From Clostridia bacterium (GTDB lineage Bacteria > Bacillota > Clostridia > Christensenellales > SZUA-584): a stretch of DNA of 64,000 nucleotides. A program made the position numbers and the translations under genes. The stretch is from assembly GCA_003249555.1 (NCBI GenBank), contig QKIQ01000046.1, positions 1-64,000 of the forward strand. Reading direction: 5' to 3'. The notes under the pieces are model-generated. The model worked only from the letters and a program-made list of their open reading frames with translations. It had not been told where the DNA came from and ran no database searches. This document shows, piece by piece, positions 17,680 to 26,064 of the stretch; positions within the stretch are counted from its first letter, which is position 1; each line of letters starts with the position of its first letter.

Positions 17680-19308
17680 TCATGACATAAAGAGTTCAAT
17701 GTCTTCTTCGACCGTACCAATACCAGCAATGCCGAACTTCTCGACAAGAACCTTTGCCACATTAGGCGACAGAAATCCAGGAAGCGTCGGTCCAAGATGA
17801 ATGTTCTTAACACCGAGATATAACAGCGCCAGAAGAACGATAACTGCTTTTTGCTCATACCATGCGATATTAAAGGCGATAGGCAGTTTGTTTATGTCAT
17901 CCAGACCAAACACCTCTTTTAGCTTAAGAGCTATCACTGCAAGAGAATATGAGTCGTTGCATTGGCCCGCATCCAAAACACGCGGGATACCACCGATGTC
18001 ACCCAGCTTAAGTTTATTATAACGGTATTTCGCACATCCAGCTGTCAGGATAACCGTGTCATTGGGCAGACTCTGCGCAAATTCGGTGTAATACTCCCTC
18101 GACTTCATCCTTCCGTCACAGCCAGCCATTACAAAGAATTTCTTTATAGCCCCAGTCTTAACGGCGTCAACGACCTTGTCGGCAAGCGCGATCACCTGAT
18201 TGTGAGCAAAACCGCCTATGATACTGCCTGTTTCAATTTCATCAGGCGCAGGGAGTGTTTTTGCAAGGGCAATGATCTGAGAAAAATCCTTATTACCTTT
18301 TGCGTCCGCCAGAATATGTGGACACCCAGGAAAACCAGCAGAATTCGTTGTGAAAATGCGGTTTTTAACTTCGTCGCTTTTTGGCGGCACGATACAGTTG
18401 GTGGTAAACAAGATAGGTCCGTGAAAGGATTCGAACTCACCAATCTGCTTCCACCATGCATTACCGTAGTTTCCCACAAAGTTATCATACTTTTTAAATG
18501 CAGGGTAATAATGCGCCGGTAACATTTCGCTGTGTGTGTATACGTCTACGCCAGTCCCTTTTGTCTGTTCAAGCAGCTGTTCGAGGTCGGTCAGATCGTG
18601 GCCTGAGATAAGAATGGACGGATTTTTACGGACACCGATATTCACCTCGGTGATTTCTGGGTTTCCGTATTTTGACGTATTGGCCTCATCCAAAAGAGCC
18701 ATAGCCTTTACGCCATACTCACCGGTTTTTAAAGTCAGAGAAACAAGATCATCAGCCGTCAGTGAGTTATCCAAAGTCGCAGCCAATGCTTCATAAACAA
18801 ACGCATAGATTTCTGGATTCTCTTTGCCAAGATTCAGTGCATGTTCTGTATAGGCAGCCATCCCTTTAAGCCCATATGTAATCATTTCCCGCAAAGAGCG
18901 GACATCTTCATCTTCGGTCGACAGTACCCCAATGGCTGCTGCTTTTTCAAGCATCGTTTCTCTGGTATCCGCATTGAAATTCGCCGCATCGTGCAAGCCT
19001 TCTGTGTTAACTGTTTTCTTGAGACCATTCCTCAGGGAAAGAACTCTTTTAATCTGCGCTTCAATAGCCGAATCATCGAAGTTTGCATTGGTAATGGTCA
19101 TAAACAAGCTGGTTATCACCTGATGATTGACATCCGATAAATTTCCAATTTGAATACGTCCTTTCACAACAGTCTCTGAAATACCTTTGAGAGAATAAAT
19201 CAGCAAATCCTGAAGCTTAGCCACTTCCTCGGTTTTTCCGCACACTCCGCGGACTTCGCAGCCGGTTCCTCTGGCTGTTTCCTGGCTTTGAAAACAAAAC
19301 ATACTCAT
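17680..19308 (-). CDS. hcp: Hybrid-cluster protein (hydroxylamine/NO reductase), one FeS ligand changed
   Basis: Hcp, 542 residues, a cytoplasmic Fe-S-O enzyme that reduces hydroxylamine in vitro and is linked to NO detoxification and nitrosative stress. The hybrid-cluster ligands are all visible: [40 protein letters not shown] and AWYEQ. The N-terminal [4Fe-4S] site is odd: it reads [14 protein letters not shown]…GVCG, where the family normally has CxxC; the second Cys is Ser (codon AGC). The ATG at 19308 is placed 8 nt after GGAGG. It is the last gene of a cupin-rubredoxin-hcp operon on the minus strand and probably controlled by the Crp/Fnr-type regulator at 20700. Confidence 0.95.
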   Translation of the reverse strand: MSMFCFQSQETARGTGCEVRGVCGKTEEVAKLQDLLIYSLKGISETVVKGRIQIGNLSDVNHQVITSLFMTITNANFDDSAIEAQIKRVLSLRNGLKKTVNTEGLHDAANFNADTRETMLEKAAAIGVLSTEDEDVRSLREMITYGLKGMAAYTEHALNLGKENPEIYAFVYEALAATLDNSLTADDLVSLTLKTGEYGVKAMALLDEANTSKYGNPEITEVNIGVRKNPSILISGHDLTDLEQLLEQTKGTGVDVYTHSEMLPAHYYPAFKKYDNFVGNYGNAWWKQIGEFESFHGPILFTTNCIVPPKSDEVKNRIFTTNSAGFPGCPHILADAKGNKDFSQIIALAKTLPAPDEIETGSIIGGFAHNQVIALADKVVDAVKTGAIKKFFVMAGCDGRMKSREYYTEFAQSLPNDTVILTAGCAKYRYNKLKLGDIGGIPRVLDAGQCNDSYSLAVIALKLKEVFGLDDINKLPIAFNIAWYEQKAVIVLLALLYLGVKNIHLGPTLPGFLSPNVAKVLVEKFGIAGIGTVEEDIELFMS

Positions 19309-19328
19309 AATTTCATCCTCCAAAAAAA

Positions 19329-19493
19329 TTATTCTTCGACAAGTTCAAAATCATCTTTACTTACAAAGCAGACAGGGCAAACCCAAGCATCGGGAATATT
19401 TTCAAATAAGGTACCGGGTGCAATACCGCTGTCTGGATCGCCTTGAACGGGATCATAAATGTATCCGCAAGGGATGCATTTGTACTTTTTCAT
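19329..19493 (-). CDS. Rubredoxin
   Basis: A 54-residue rubredoxin: a small iron protein with one Fe held by four cysteines that carries single electrons. Both Cys pairs are visible ([10 protein letters not shown] near residue 6 and [15 protein letters not shown] near 37), with the aromatic core W and the [11 protein letters not shown] loop. The ATG at 19493 follows AAGGAGG. Its stop is only 20 nt upstream of the hcp start. In several anaerobes a rubredoxin-type protein serves as electron donor of Hcp or of oxygen/NO reductases, so it likely feeds Hcp here (inference). Confidence 0.95.
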   Translation of the reverse strand: MKKYKCIPCGYIYDPVQGDPDSGIAPGTLFENIPDAWVCPVCFVSKDDFELVEE

Positions 19494-19522
19494 CTTTTAC
19501 CTCCTTAATATTTGAGCCTTGG

Positions 19523-19837
19523 TTATTGCTGCGGCGCAGGGGCCTTTACTACAATCAGTTCCAAGGTCTCTTCACATAAGTTCTTTACATTCATCTTCGT
19601 TTTGTAAGGAATCTTAAGAAGTGTCCCCTTTTCATATTCGTGAATTTCTTGATCGTCTAGACCAATAGAGAGCTTGCCCCTAACCACCGTCATGTATACG
19701 TTTGAATTAGATAAATGCTCTGGCAAACCTTCATTTTTATTAAATACCATGTGGAGGTAATGAAGGTTTTCGTCGAAAATAATTTTCTCAACAGCCTTGT
19801 CATTGCCGGTAGCTAGCTTGAATACTTGTTCAACCAT
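19523..19837 (-). CDS. Small cupin-domain protein
   Basis: A 104-residue single-domain cupin (beta-barrel). Core strands are seen at VYMTVVRGKLSIGL and HEYEKGTLLKIPYKTKMNVKN; the usual metal-binding HxH pair is not evident in the expected place (PEHLSNSNVY has only one His), so a metal-dependent enzyme is uncertain. It is the first gene of the cupin-rubredoxin-hcp operon, with GGAGGTG upstream of its ATG; a sensor or binding role in nitrosative stress is only suggested by position. Confidence 0.8.
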   Translation of the reverse strand: MVEQVFKLATGNDKAVEKIIFDENLHYLHMVFNKNEGLPEHLSNSNVYMTVVRGKLSIGLDDQEIHEYEKGTLLKIPYKTKMNVKNLCEETLELIVVKAPAPQQ

Positions 19838-19887
19838 ACTGGAACACCTCCAAAATACTTTTTTATTTTACTAATTTGATTAAAAAT

Positions 19888-19930
19888 ATTTTACCACATA
19901 ATATCTTCTTAAGTGCGTTGCAATTGCAAC
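19888..19930 (-). promoter_or_regulatory. Promoter and operator of the cupin-rubredoxin-hcp operon
   Basis: The perfect palindrome GTTGCAATTGCAAC (19917-19930) lies 80-93 bp upstream of the cupin ATG. Its core GTTGC-N4-GCAAC matches the GTTAC-N4-GTAAC site at 20670-20683 in front of the neighbouring Crp/Fnr gene. A TAAAAT box on the minus strand (19893-19888) would place the palindrome near -42, the position where class II Crp/Fnr activators bind (inference). Confidence 0.55.
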
Positions 19931-19938
19931 AAAGCGTA

Positions 19939-20562
19939 CTATTTCCCGTAGTGAATGGCATTCTTTGGGCATGCTTGACTGCATGTTGTACATTGAAGAC
20001 AAAGTGCATTGTTAATGAAGGCTTTACAATTGTCTAAAGATACAACTATTGCACTTGTAGGACAAGCTTTTTCGCAGAGCTTGCAGCCGATACAGGACGA
20101 TATAGCGACCTTCCTTTTTAGTATTGCGAACCGTCCAATAGTTCTTTGGAGTGTACCGAATGGACATATGAAATTGTGAAACACTTCTGGTTTATATCTT
20201 AGTGTTACAAACACGGAAACCACCAGCCAAATCGGTAGAATGGGCAGACTAAGATGCAAAACACCTTGAGAGATAATTATTAGCGCAATGGTGATAATGA
20301 AAAAAACCCAGGAAACAGCACCTTTTGTTAACCAATTTGGAGTATTATTAGATTGTATTTTCAATTTTTTCGAAAGCCATTGGGCTGGAATCATCAGTGT
20401 ATTCATTGGGCAAGCGTACCCACAATAAACTCTACCAAAGAAGATGGCGAATATCAGACTCACTCCGTACAATGCAAGCCAAAGAAACATTTTGCCTGTG
20501 ACGATTAAAAATAAAAACAGAGCCAAGAAAAGCAGCCTTATTATTGTGACGAAAACCTTCAT
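19939..20562 (-). CDS. NapH/MauN-type membrane ferredoxin
   Basis: A 207-residue membrane protein with C-terminal iron-sulfur domain, of the NapH/CcoG-like polyferredoxin type. Four hydrophobic segments (about 7-25, 28-46, 80-101, 106-122) surround two cysteine motifs in membrane-proximal loops (YCGYACPMN near 47 and FICPFGTLQ near 131). The end carries two 4Fe-4S motifs (CIGCKLCEKACP near 156 and CLQCTTCSQACP near 187). Such proteins move electrons between quinones or ferredoxin and soluble reductases. Placed between the hcp operon and its regulator, it may deliver electrons to the Hcp system. Start ATG has GAGGAG upstream. Confidence 0.85.
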   Translation of the reverse strand: MKVFVTIIRLLFLALFLFLIVTGKMFLWLALYGVSLIFAIFFGRVYCGYACPMNTLMIPAQWLSKKLKIQSNNTPNWLTKGAVSWVFFIITIALIIISQGVLHLSLPILPIWLVVSVFVTLRYKPEVFHNFICPFGTLQRTIGRFAILKRKVAISSCIGCKLCEKACPTSAIVVSLDNCKAFINNALCLQCTTCSQACPKNAIHYGK

Positions 20563-20604
20563 GTGTTTGCTCCTCGTTATTATAATATCTAGTAATGTGG
20601 ACTG

Positions 20605-20617
20605 TTGAATAATTCAA
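20605..20617. promoter_or_regulatory. Short palindrome in the NapH-like/Crp divergent region
   Basis: TTGAATAATTCAA is a perfect 13-bp palindrome between the divergent NapH-like gene and the Crp/Fnr gene, just upstream of a possible minus-strand TATTAT. It is a candidate second regulatory site. Confidence 0.35.
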
Positions 20618-20627
20618 TGGCCACGCC

Positions 20628-20685
20628 TTGCTTTTAGTCATACTATACGACTATAATTTGAAAAAGGGTGTTACCAATGTAACAC
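20628..20685 (+). promoter_or_regulatory. Promoter and Crp/Fnr-like operator of the regulator gene
   Basis: TTGCTT (20628-20633) and TATAAT (20652-20657) with an 18-bp spacer are followed directly by the inverted repeat GTGTTAC-CAAT-GTAACAC (20668-20685). The repeat covers the start of transcription, a position that would allow autorepression by the encoded regulator. Confidence 0.65.
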
Positions 20686-20699
20686 TTAAGGAGATTATT

Positions 20700-21350
20700 A
20701 TGCAGCATGAGAAGTTAATTAAAAATTCGGCACTTATCAAGACAATAAACTCAGAGGTCATACAGGTTCATGTGAACTCCGGTAAGTTTCGGTTTGTTTC
20801 TTATAGTAAAGACTCGGTTATCCATTTTGAAAATGAACCATGTACTAAATTGGAGATTATCTTGTCCGGCAGAGTTGCTGTGGAAAGGATAGATGAATCT
20901 GGCGGTCTGCTAACAATAGCGGAGTTTGTTCTCGATGATTTATTAGGAGGTAATTTGCTTTTTTCCAAGAATTCTTATTACCCGATGACGGTGATTTCAA
21001 AGCAAAAAACAATTATTTTGGAAATAAACAGAGAGATTTTGTTTGACCTGTTTTGTAAAAACCCCACCTTTCTGCGTATGTACCTCGAATATGTTTCTGA
21101 TCACGTTTATATTTTGGGAGACAAAATTAAACATTATGTGAACAGGACAATACGGGAAAGCCTTTTGAATTTTATTAATTATGAGATTAAAAAGCAAGGT
21201 TCTAACCATATAAAGCTGAATATGACAAAAAAGGCATTGGCAGAAAAGATTGGCGTCCAGCGAACATCACTTTCAAGAGAATTGGCAAAAATGAGACAAG
21301 ATGGCCTTGTTTCTTATGACGAAAAGTCGATTACACTTATTAAACATTAA
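20700..21350 (+). CDS. Crp/Fnr family transcriptional regulator
   Basis: A 216-residue regulator with an N-terminal cyclic-nucleotide-binding-like beta-barrel (about 20-125; KDSVIHFENEPCTKLEIILSG) and a C-terminal winged helix (about 150-216) with recognition region MTKKALAEKIGVQRTSLSRELAKM. There are too few N-terminal cysteines for a Fnr-type Fe-S cluster, so it may sense by heme or by another ligand, as in the HcpR group that governs hcp genes in anaerobes; the assignment to HcpR is inference from position. The ATG at 20700 follows AAGGAG with 6-nt spacing; an upstream in-frame start at 20628 would run through the promoter and operator. It is divergent from the NapH-like gene. Confidence 0.9.
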   Translation: MQHEKLIKNSALIKTINSEVIQVHVNSGKFRFVSYSKDSVIHFENEPCTKLEIILSGRVAVERIDESGGLLTIAEFVLDDLLGGNLLFSKNSYYPMTVISKQKTIILEINREILFDLFCKNPTFLRMYLEYVSDHVYILGDKIKHYVNRTIRESLLNFINYEIKKQGSNHIKLNMTKKALAEKIGVQRTSLSRELAKMRQDGLVSYDEKSITLIKH

Positions 21351-21608
21351 CCAGCAAATAAGGATTGATTAATGACTTGGGATTTTCGTATGACTTATGC
21401 GAGTATGCGGCCTGAAAAATGAAAATACCCAAAGCTTTGTAATGAATTAGAAAAACGCTTGCAAACAGTTTAAATTTCTGCGATGTTTGTCAATTTAGCT
21501 GATTTATTGCCGAACAAGCTTGTCCCTGTTGCTTTTTACATTCGTAAAGGTCTATAGTCATGTTTGAGTACGATTCATTGTCAATTATTGATATGTGAGG
21601 TGTAAAGA

Positions 21609-22919
21609 ATGCTTTACTGTATGCATTGCGGAAATGAGTTGAGCGACGGCACTGTGTTTTGCACAAAATGCGGAAATAAATTGACGCCGATTGAACAGGT
21701 AGAGTTTGCAGGCGCAGAGACTATTCAGTCATCGTGCGATCCGGTGAAGGCCGATAAGAAGACATTGACCGGTGGGCTCCACGCGATGATGCCGTCTTCT
21801 TCGCCGCTGCCAACGGATGACCGTTTTGAAGAAGCTCAGTCAGCCGCGCCTGATCCAATGCCCTATTGCGGCGTTTTTCCGGAAGCGGAACCGGTGGAGC
21901 CCCCGTCTTCCAAGGTTTATGAGAGAAACCGTAAGGCGGTGTCTTTGATGTATTCCGGAAGTCCTCGTATATATACGTTTCAAAACACGGGGCTCGGGCT
22001 TATTCTTATCTTTGTTCTACTGGGTGTTACGGCCATACTCGGCGTTGTAACGCCTATGTTTTTTAATGCTGCGAATCTTATGAACGTTGTTAAACAGTGT
22101 GGTGTATATGCACTGGTCGCGATGGCGGTGGTGCTATCCATGCGGGCCAGAGGCATTGATTTGTCCATCGGTCCTATGATGGGGATGAGCGCGGCGATTA
22201 TTGCCCAAACAATGCTTATGGGCAGTCCGCTCATAAACGGTGTACTGCTTGCGGCGGCGGCGGCTATGGTGTTGGGGCTCGTTAACGGTTTTGTGGTTTC
22301 CTTTTTGAAAGCGCCCGCCGTTATCACGACACTTGTGTCTGGCGTGGTGGTAGGGGGAGTGAGTATAGCGCTGACGCAGGGGCAAATGCGGGCCGTGACG
22401 TTTTCCGAACGGGTTCAAGCCTATGCGAGTGAGAGCCCCGTTGGCGTGCTGGCGCTGTTAGGCACGGCTTTTGTGTTTGCTTTATTTTACAACATTTTAA
22501 GCAGGACGGGTTTGTCTTTGTTTGACAGGAAAAATGAACGCCCGTTCATTTCATATATATTTGCGTATGTGGTCAGCGCGGAGATTGCGGCTGCGGCGGG
22601 TTTTGTATTGCTTGTCCGGCTGCAAACGGTAACGCCCGCGCTTGGCATGGGTTATGAGGCTTTTATTGTGTTTGTATTTGCTTTGCTGACGGCGAGCAGG
22701 GCATTTGATAATCGGTTTGTTCCGGCGTTAATCGCGCTTGTGCCAGCCATGATATGGGGCGCTTTAACCAATATATTTGCGCTGTGGGGTGTTGTCACTT
22801 TTTATCAGCCGGTTGTGTATGGCGCATTGGCGCTGGTTTGCCTTGCGGTTGCGTTTATATGCCAATATGAAAAATATGACGAATATGAAAATTTGGTGAG
22901 GGAATATATAGAAAAATAG
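21609..22919 (+). CDS. Zinc-ribbon domain fused to RbsC-like ABC permease
   Basis: A 436-residue fusion. Residues 1-28 form a zinc ribbon (YCMHCG…FCTKCG); residues 30-110 are a low-complexity Pro/Ser/Glu linker; residues about 125-420 form a permease of the BPD_transp_2/RbsC type with eight or more membrane segments and the family motif RARGIDLSIGPMMGMSAAI near 180, then NGFVVSFLKAPAVITTLVSGVVVGG. RbsC-type permeases normally pair with an ABC ATPase and a binding protein; neither is nearby. The usual coupling loop for the ATPase is not obvious. So this is a stand-alone, probably repurposed permease-fold protein. ATG follows GAGGTG. The gap 21351-21608 holds no gene. Confidence 0.8.
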   Translation: MLYCMHCGNELSDGTVFCTKCGNKLTPIEQVEFAGAETIQSSCDPVKADKKTLTGGLHAMMPSSSPLPTDDRFEEAQSAAPDPMPYCGVFPEAEPVEPPSSKVYERNRKAVSLMYSGSPRIYTFQNTGLGLILIFVLLGVTAILGVVTPMFFNAANLMNVVKQCGVYALVAMAVVLSMRARGIDLSIGPMMGMSAAIIAQTMLMGSPLINGVLLAAAAAMVLGLVNGFVVSFLKAPAVITTLVSGVVVGGVSIALTQGQMRAVTFSERVQAYASESPVGVLALLGTAFVFALFYNILSRTGLSLFDRKNERPFISYIFAYVVSAEIAAAAGFVLLVRLQTVTPALGMGYEAFIVFVFALLTASRAFDNRFVPALIALVPAMIWGALTNIFALWGVVTFYQPVVYGALALVCLAVAFICQYEKYDEYENLVREYIEK

Positions 22920-22972
22920 TGTTTTTTGAGACAAAACGTGTTATAATGACAAATAGAAGGAGAGTTTAAAAA

Positions 22973-23443
22973 ATGAGTATTGCTGTTTCGAGCTTATCAA
23001 AAACCTATTATAACATTTATACCCTGACAAACAGCGACACGTTCAGGCAAAACGCTATGGATGTATCCGCTGTGTCACAGGCGAAGTTCAATGTATCGGA
23101 TATCAGCGACGCATTGGATATGCTGAGCAGCGAAACTAAACGAGGTACAGTCGGCAGTGCCGCGAGTTACGCCAAAGATATATACAAGCTGAGCCAGACG
23201 AAAGACCGGGGCACAAACGACGCGCTGAGCAGCAGCGTGGTAAGCCTTTTTGCAAAAGACACTGATATGGCCGACTTTTTCGGGATTATTAATACGAGCA
23301 AGGCCAATACGGAAAAAGTGAGAGAAGCTCTGGGCGATTCGATATCGACGCGCAACGCTGTGACCGCATACAGCGACACAGTGGCGGCTTATAGGCAATA
23401 CCTTGAAAGCATGAACACAAGCGCGTTAAGCATATTGATCTAA
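22973..23443 (+). CDS. Hypothetical protein, Ser/Thr/Ala-rich helical
   Basis: I do not recognise this 156-residue protein. It has no signal peptide or membrane segment, no cysteine, and is rich in Ser, Thr, Ala and Asp with predicted helices; the N-terminal SKTYYNIYTLTNSDTFRQN and the even amphipathic spacing are reminiscent of coiled-coil surface or filament proteins, but nothing is diagnostic. It has its own extended -10 promoter (TGTTATAAT, about 22939-22947), a good AGAAGGAGAG ribosome-binding site and its own terminator, so it looks like a genuine monocistronic gene. Confidence 0.6.
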   Translation: MSIAVSSLSKTYYNIYTLTNSDTFRQNAMDVSAVSQAKFNVSDISDALDMLSSETKRGTVGSAASYAKDIYKLSQTKDRGTNDALSSSVVSLFAKDTDMADFFGIINTSKANTEKVREALGDSISTRNAVTAYSDTVAAYRQYLESMNTSALSILI

Positions 23444-23462
23444 TTTAGATATTGTATAATGC

Positions 23463-23488
23463 AGCTGTCTCCATATGGCAGCTTTTTT
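23463..23488 (+). terminator. Terminator of the hypothetical gene at 22973
   Basis: AGCTG (23463-23467) pairs with CAGCT (23479-23483) and is followed by TTTTTT. Confidence 0.75.
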
Positions 23489-23544
23489 ATTGTAATAATT
23501 GTTTATCGGCAGATAGTTGTGATAAATTATCAATTGGGTGAACA

Positions 23545-23576
23545 TAAAAAAAGCGGCCGCGAGGTGCAACCGCTTT
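23545..23576 (-). terminator. Terminator of trpB2
   Basis: On the minus strand AAAGCGG-TTGC pairs with GCGG-CCGCTTT and runs into seven T, 13 nt after the TrpB2 stop codon. Confidence 0.85.
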
Positions 23577-23588
23577 GTAAAAATCATT

Positions 23589-24956
23589 TTATCCGATAGC
23601 GGGAACGGTGGAAAGACCCTGCTCGAGCATTTCATCGGTGTAATCAAAGTCTTCCAGATTGCCTGCAAGGTATTCTTCATAAGCCGCGAGGTCGAAATTG
23701 CCATGGCCGGAAAGGTTGAAGAATATCGTCTTGGCTTCGCCGGATTCCTTGCATTCCAGTGCTTTTTTAATCACATGCGCAATTGCGTGAGATGATTCGG
23801 GCGCAGGCAGTATGATTTCATTTTTTGCAAACAGCACAGCTGCTTTGAAAACGTCTGTCTGCTGAACGGCTGCCGCTTTTACATAACCGTCGTGGTAAAG
23901 CTGTGAGAGCAGCGCGGAATCGCCGTGATAGCGAAGCCCGCCTGCGTGAATACCCGCCGGTATAAAATCGTGCCCTAAGGTATACATCATCGTGATGGGC
24001 GCCATCTTGGCAGTATCGCCGTAGTCGTAAGCGAATTTGCCCTTGGTCAGCTTGGGGCAAGCCGCGGGTTCCACTGCGACGAACTCCGTCTTGTTACCTT
24101 TTGAAAGCGTATCGTGCAGAAACGGGAACGAACAGCCCGAGAAGTTGGAACCGCCGCCGTTGCAGCCGATGATGATGTCCGGATATTCGTCAATCTTTTC
24201 AAATTGCTTCTTGGCTTCCTGCCCGATGATAGACTGGTGCAAAATCACGTGGTTGAGCACGCTGCCGAGCGCGTAATGCGTGTCTTCACGCATTACCGCG
24301 TCTTCCACGGCTTCGGAGATCGCGATGCCGAGGCTGCCGAGAGAATCCGGGTCTTTGGCGAGTATCGCGCGTCCCGCAGTGGTCAAGCTCGACGGGCTGG
24401 CGACCACGCTGGCGCCATAGGTTTGCATCAGCGTTTTTCTGTATGGTTTTTGCTCATACGATACGCGAACCATATAAACCGCACATTCAAGGCCGAACAT
24501 GGCGCATGCGATGGAAAGCGCGCTACCCCATTGGCCAGCCCCGGTTTCTGTAGACAAACGTTTGATACCTTCTATTTTGTTATAAAAAGCCTGCGGTACA
24601 GCGCTGTTTAATTTATGGCTGCCCGAGGGGTTGTTTCCTTCGTATTTGTAATAAATCTTGGCGGGTGTGTCCAACGCTTTCTCCAGCCCGTATGCGCGGA
24701 CGAGCGGCGACGGACGAAATTTTGCGTAAATTTCTCTGACTTCTTTTGGAATGTCAATATAACGCTCTGTCGACATTTCCTGTTCGATCAGTGCTTTTGC
24801 AAAAAGCGGCTCCAAATCGGAAGCGGTCGCCGGATGCTGTGTCATCGGATGCAAATAAGGCTGAGGCTTGTTTGGCATATCTGCCGCAATGTTGTAATAC
24901 TGTTTGGGTAATTCGTCTTCGGATAAAAAGATTTTGTTAGGAATGTTTTTGCTCAT
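23589..24956 (-). CDS. TrpB2-type tryptophan synthase beta-like PLP enzyme
   Basis: A 455-residue fold-type II PLP enzyme of the TrpB2 group, which makes tryptophan from indole and serine, or salvages indole, without an alpha subunit. The PLP lysine is K115 in NNPSGSHKLNSA; the phosphate-binding loop is GCNGGGSNFSG near 248, and the catalytic loop begins with LSTETGAGQWGSA near 138. The N-terminal extension (residues 1-60, FLSEDELPKQYYNI) is typical of TrpB2 and longer than in TrpB1. No trpA or other trp gene is adjacent, so it is probably an indole-scavenging enzyme. ATG with AGGAGA upstream. No trp attenuator or T-box is visible in 24957-25079. Confidence 0.92.
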   Translation of the reverse strand: MSKNIPNKIFLSEDELPKQYYNIAADMPNKPQPYLHPMTQHPATASDLEPLFAKALIEQEMSTERYIDIPKEVREIYAKFRPSPLVRAYGLEKALDTPAKIYYKYEGNNPSGSHKLNSAVPQAFYNKIEGIKRLSTETGAGQWGSALSIACAMFGLECAVYMVRVSYEQKPYRKTLMQTYGASVVASPSSLTTAGRAILAKDPDSLGSLGIAISEAVEDAVMREDTHYALGSVLNHVILHQSIIGQEAKKQFEKIDEYPDIIIGCNGGGSNFSGCSFPFLHDTLSKGNKTEFVAVEPAACPKLTKGKFAYDYGDTAKMAPITMMYTLGHDFIPAGIHAGGLRYHGDSALLSQLYHDGYVKAAAVQQTDVFKAAVLFAKNEIILPAPESSHAIAHVIKKALECKESGEAKTIFFNLSGHGNFDLAAYEEYLAGNLEDFDYTDEMLEQGLSTVPAIG

Positions 24957-25079
24957 ACTCGTCTCCTCTAATCATGTTATTTTTGAGTCGTCAAGAATAA
25001 CACCTGTTCTCTTCTCATCTTATGGTCATGAAATGCATTCTCTCTAATCTCGTTAACTAGTATAGGACAGTGATAAACT

Positions 25080-25388
25080 TTATGTCAATAGCAAAGCGCA
25101 CAAAGACGCATTTACAATATCCCAAGTTAATTCCCAAAGCGAGCGTCTCGCAGCATAGTTATAAAATTCATTTCCTTTTATAGGGCGTTTTTCATCCGTC
25201 AGTTTTAGAAGATAATCGATGCTGACATTGTGTATGCGAGCCAACTTGATAAGGATTTCGGGCGACATTGAGCGAACGCATGTTTCATAACTAGAATAGG
25301 TGCGTCTATTAATAAACAGAAGCTCAGCCATGCGCTTCTGTGTCCAAACTCTATCTTCTCTTAAGCTTCTGATTCTCTCGTATTCCAT
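25080..25388 (-). CDS. XRE family transcriptional regulator
   Basis: A 102-residue protein with a helix-turn-helix of the Cro/CI type (about residues 4-60: IRSLREDRVWTQKRMAELLFINRRTYSSYE, with SPEILIKLARIHNVSIDYLLKLTDE). The tail of about 35 residues is hydrophobic at the end (IVNASLCALLLT). The ATG at 25388 follows AGGTGAG. It lies 120 nt downstream of the broken membrane gene (25509-25832) on the same strand and may once have been co-transcribed with it. No target can be inferred. Confidence 0.85.
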   Translation of the reverse strand: MEYERIRSLREDRVWTQKRMAELLFINRRTYSSYETCVRSMSPEILIKLARIHNVSIDYLLKLTDEKRPIKGNEFYNYAARRSLWELTWDIVNASLCALLLT

Positions 25389-25508
25389 AAATCTCACCTG
25401 CCTATGATAATAGTGTTGTACAAATAAAAAGTATGCAAACTGAAACAAAAGATATTTACCGATAGAGAATAAGAAGAGGGAGTATGTCGTATTTAATATC
25501 GTTACATT

Positions 25509-25832
25509 TCATTTTTTTCGGCGTTTCTTTTCGCTTAGAATTGAGCCAAGAATGGTAAACAAGACAGTTGCGCCGATAGCTGCATTCCCTGCGGTTTTCA
25601 GCCATTCGATTTTCGTCAGAAAAAACAGACCGAATACGAACAAAACAATGGCAAGCAATAAGAAGGTGTTGCAATAAATATGTATTCACGTTGACTTTTC
25701 ATTTTTTGTTTTTCCGAGGGATCTGCGATGAAGTACATTGTTGATAGAAGTGGGCCTTTTTTTGGCGTATGCAAAACAAGCATATATAAAACACGCAGCA
25801 GCAATAATAACTAAAACAATTCCGGCAATCAT
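25509..25832 (-). pseudogene. Small two-segment membrane protein gene broken by two frameshifts
   Basis: Reading from the ATG at 25832 (AGGAG 9 nt upstream) gives a membrane segment MIAGIVLVIIAAACFIYACF, then AYAKK, and the frame ends at a TGA at 25686-25688. Shifting frame at the seven-A run restores GPLLSTMYFIADPSEKQK and MKSQREYIFIAT, and shifting back near an ACACC restores a second membrane segment LLLAIVLFVFGLFFL and the tail GSILSEKKRRKK ending at 25509. Joined, this would be a ~107-residue protein with N-out/C-in hairpin topology. The compensating shifts could be a decayed gene or sequencing errors at a homopolymer. Alternatively, two small genes exist. I do not recognise the family; topology resembles DUF3784-like proteins. 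Confidence 0.6.
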
Positions 25833-25937
25833 GTTTCTTGACTCCTAAAATAAAAATATACACCTCTACAGACATATTATACATTAACGTGTTCTTATAC
25901 TAGTTCGATGCAAATATTCAAAATTCTCGTTTGAATA

Positions 25938-25969
25938 ACTCAAGCCATGCCGAATGGCATGGCTTGAGT
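25938..25969. terminator. Perfect 14-bp hairpin downstream of glyS
   Basis: ACTCAAGCCATGCC pairs with GGCATGGCTTGAGT around GAAT. A T-rich stretch follows on the plus strand, little on the minus strand; it lies 95 nt beyond the glyS stop (minus strand), so it may be the 3' end of the glyS transcript. Confidence 0.55.
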
Positions 25970-26064
25970 GTCTTTTGCTTCTTTTCTTCAAGAAATAAAG
26001 AGGTTTTCTATGTTTTATCCCATATCATTACGAATGGGTTTTGAAACCCGTCTCTACGGTGTTA

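Noticed and set aside
18421..18440. GATTCGAACTCACC word resembling a tRNA T-arm on the minus strand
   Set aside because: It lies inside hcp, in frame with conserved protein sequence (GEFESFHG), and no acceptor or anticodon stem surrounds it.
23589..24956. Membership of a trp operon for the TrpB-like gene
   Set aside because: No trpA, trpC or trpE gene is adjacent, and the sequence is TrpB2-type with its own terminator.
26036..26049. GGGTTTTGAAACCC palindrome after glyS
   Set aside because: It has no loop to speak of and no T run; too short to claim as terminator or operator.
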